Shown here one piece after another: positions 62,460-64,000 of a stretch of 64,000 nt of DNA. The notes under the pieces are model-generated. The model saw nothing but the letters and a program-made list of their open reading frames with translations. It was not told the origin of the DNA and made no database searches. The DNA is from Montifringilla adamsi. Lineage: Eukaryota; Chordata; Aves; Passeriformes; Passeridae. The stretch's first letter is position 1. Each line of letters begins with the position of its first letter. Both the position numbers and the translations under genes were made by a program. The DNA lies in assembly GCA_017590115.1 (NCBI GenBank), contig JAGGNK010006448.1, positions 12,587,049-12,651,048 on the forward strand. Direction: 5' to 3'.

Positions 62460-63534
62460 TCTTTCATTGAAAACACAGACAGCAGCAAAACTGTATGCTT
62501 TTTGGCATCAAAGTAATCGACATGCCAGTGATTCAGTGAAAACAAAAGCTTTTTCCCTGGCACAAGCAGCACAAACTACAAACTACTCTAACTTCTCAGC
62601 TGCAGTTTGCTAAATCTGTTATGGTGGGAATGCATGACAGACAAAGGCCAGCCCCTAAACATGCTGTACTCCTCTGGGGAAGGAAAAAAAAAAAAGGTGG
62701 ATCCATTTTAACGCCTTAAGGTTATGAGCCAAACACAAAAGAGAATGTGCATATCTAAAAATACTACGTAAAACAGGCTGAGTCTTTTACAGCATGTATA
62801 AAATCAAGCCTGCAATAATTCAAAAATATTTTTAGTGTAAGAATTAGTCACTTATTGACAACTGTATCTTCTCAGAAGTATGAAACCCTAAATATTGTAC
62901 TTTTTAAATTTTTTTGCATTAATGTCACTTACTCAGGTGCTATCAACAATCCATCACGACCCAAGGACATTCTCCCTGAACAGATACACTGCTCTTTTTT
63001 GGGGATAGAGCGGGCATGATCCTTTTTATCTTAGTGCTAAATCCATATTAAAAGTTTCACTTAATACCAAATTGCCTTCACAGTAAAAATCTTACATACT
63101 TTACAAAGATACTAACTCAAAATAAAATTCAAAAAAATTAACTCTTCAACTACCAGGATCCCTCTGCCTCTTTCCTCTCATCAGTCAGTTAGCTCACTCC
63201 TGTATTGCATGTTATTTTTGCTCATTCCTCACTCCTCAGAAACCTTCAACACTGTAGGTGTCCATGACTGATCAGCATCCAAAAACACGGAGAAGACAAT
63301 GTAACAAAATGTTCAAACATTTTGAGAGAAGACACTTGGGAAGAAGACACTTGTGCAGCCATGAAGGCCAGCCAGCCATCACTCGCTGCCTTTGGCCAGT
63401 ACAGAACCCTGCAGGGTGTCAGCCTTGTCTGGTGAACAGCTTGCAGAAGTGTCTCTTGGCCTCAGGATATCCAGGCTACAGCAGTGCTCAGTTGTTGCTC
63501 TCTTCATTCTGGTCCTTAATTACAACATAAACTC
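62460..63534 (-). other. Region upstream of alternative exon 1
   Basis: If the exon at 62346-62459 is a true first exon, the nearest part of this segment holds its 5' UTR and promoter. I see no TATA box, no initiator I would trust and no CpG-rich island. A plus-strand open frame at 63258-63530 ends next to the CR1 copy and is not convincing. Confidence 0.5.
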
Positions 63535-63691
63535 AATCACAGAATCACAGAATCAAGGTTGGAAGAGACCTTGAAGATCATCGAGTCCAACCCATGCCCC
63601 AACACCTCAACTAAACCATGGCACCGAGTGCCACATCCAGACTATTTTTAAACACATCCCGGGATGGTGACTTCACCACCTCCCTGGGCAG
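63535..63691 (-). mobile_element. CR1 LINE fragment, 3' end, comparatively young
   Basis: The plus strand begins with two ATCACAGA-type terminal octamers (AATCACAGAATCACAGAATC), then GGTTGGAAGAGACCTTGAAG and ATCATCGAGTCCAACCCATG, and ends at CACCTCCCTGGGCAG. This is the complement of a CR1 3' end. It is closer to consensus than the other copies, so probably the youngest here. It is strongly 5'-truncated. Confidence 0.95.
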
Positions 63692-64000
63692 GTGACAAGT
63701 CATGCTTCAGCTTTGCTTTTTTAACCCAACCTACTGTCTTACCATACCACTACTTACAGCCACTGTTCAGCACACTCATACAGTGGCAAAATGAGAAGCG
63801 GCAATTTTATTGGAATCATTTCTGTGCAATTGCAAAGGAATTTTGTATGCAACCTAGCTGACATTTTTGGAAATTTTTAAAGTTGACTACTCCAACTTCC
63901 CCACAGAGTAGTTTTACCTAAATTCCTCCTGGGGAAAAAAAAAAAAAAAAAGTGAACAGTGATGAGCAGTTTTCTCCAGGTTTTGAGAGGAATATTTTGG
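63692..64000. other. Unassigned edge sequence
   Basis: This end of the window holds a 17-nt A run (63935-63951) and nothing I can name. It is presumably further DOCK9 intron or 5' flanking DNA. Confidence 0.7.

Noticed and set aside
1..64000. Prokaryote-type features (operons, CRISPR arrays, insertion sequences, ribosome binding sites)
   Set aside because: The exon-intron structure, CR1 and MIR-like repeats show vertebrate nuclear DNA; no such feature was seen.

Overview
This window looks like avian nuclear DNA. It is AT-rich, has no prokaryotic gene organisation, and carries four fragments of CR1 LINE retrotransposon (three clear, one degraded). It also holds two old MIR-like SINE relics. 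Almost everything in it belongs to one gene on the minus strand: DOCK9 (zizimin-1), a Cdc42-activating guanine nucleotide exchange factor of the DOCK-D subfamily. The bird assignment rests on the CR1 copies and on protein similarity recalled from memory; no database search was run, and the species cannot be named.

I resolved 37 consecutive internal coding exons between 2599 and 55417. Their GT-AG junctions chain without a frameshift or stop. They total 4075 nt (1358 codons plus one base) and read as the DOCK9 N-terminal region, PH domain, DHR-1 (C2-like) domain and most of the armadillo-type/linker region. A 38-codon ATG exon at 62346-62459 splices in phase onto the first of them and is proposed as an alternative first coding exon. 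The usual first exon I know from human DOCK9 was not found and probably lies above 64000. The catalytic DHR-2 domain and the 3' end lie beyond position 1. Residue numbers below count from the proposed 38-residue alternative start.

Layout from high to low coordinates (gene order 5' to 3'): 64000-62460, upstream sequence with a CR1 copy; 62346-62459, alternative exon 1; two large introns (6.9 and 7.6 kb) around exon 2, holding a CR1 copy, tandem duplications, a palindrome and a pair of splice-bounded open segments on the other strand; 47651-35909, exons 3-8 (N-terminus and PH domain) with a CR1, a MIR relic and an 87-nt pure purine tract; 34618-26527, exons 9-15; 24965-21466, exons 16-22 (DHR-1), densely packed; 20874-2599, exons 23-38 (helical-repeat region and a Ser-rich linker); 2598-1, intron sequence holding a probable 44-nt cassette exon and a TA/CA microsatellite.

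The observations most worth following concern alternative splicing: the alternative exon 1, the cassette near 2060 together with a phase-compatible extended donor of exon 38, and the extreme polypyrimidine tracts before exons 6 and 12. A 206-codon antisense open frame and two antisense exon-like segments are unexplained. I found no evidence of a new mobile system, RNA gene, CRISPR array or second protein-coding gene.
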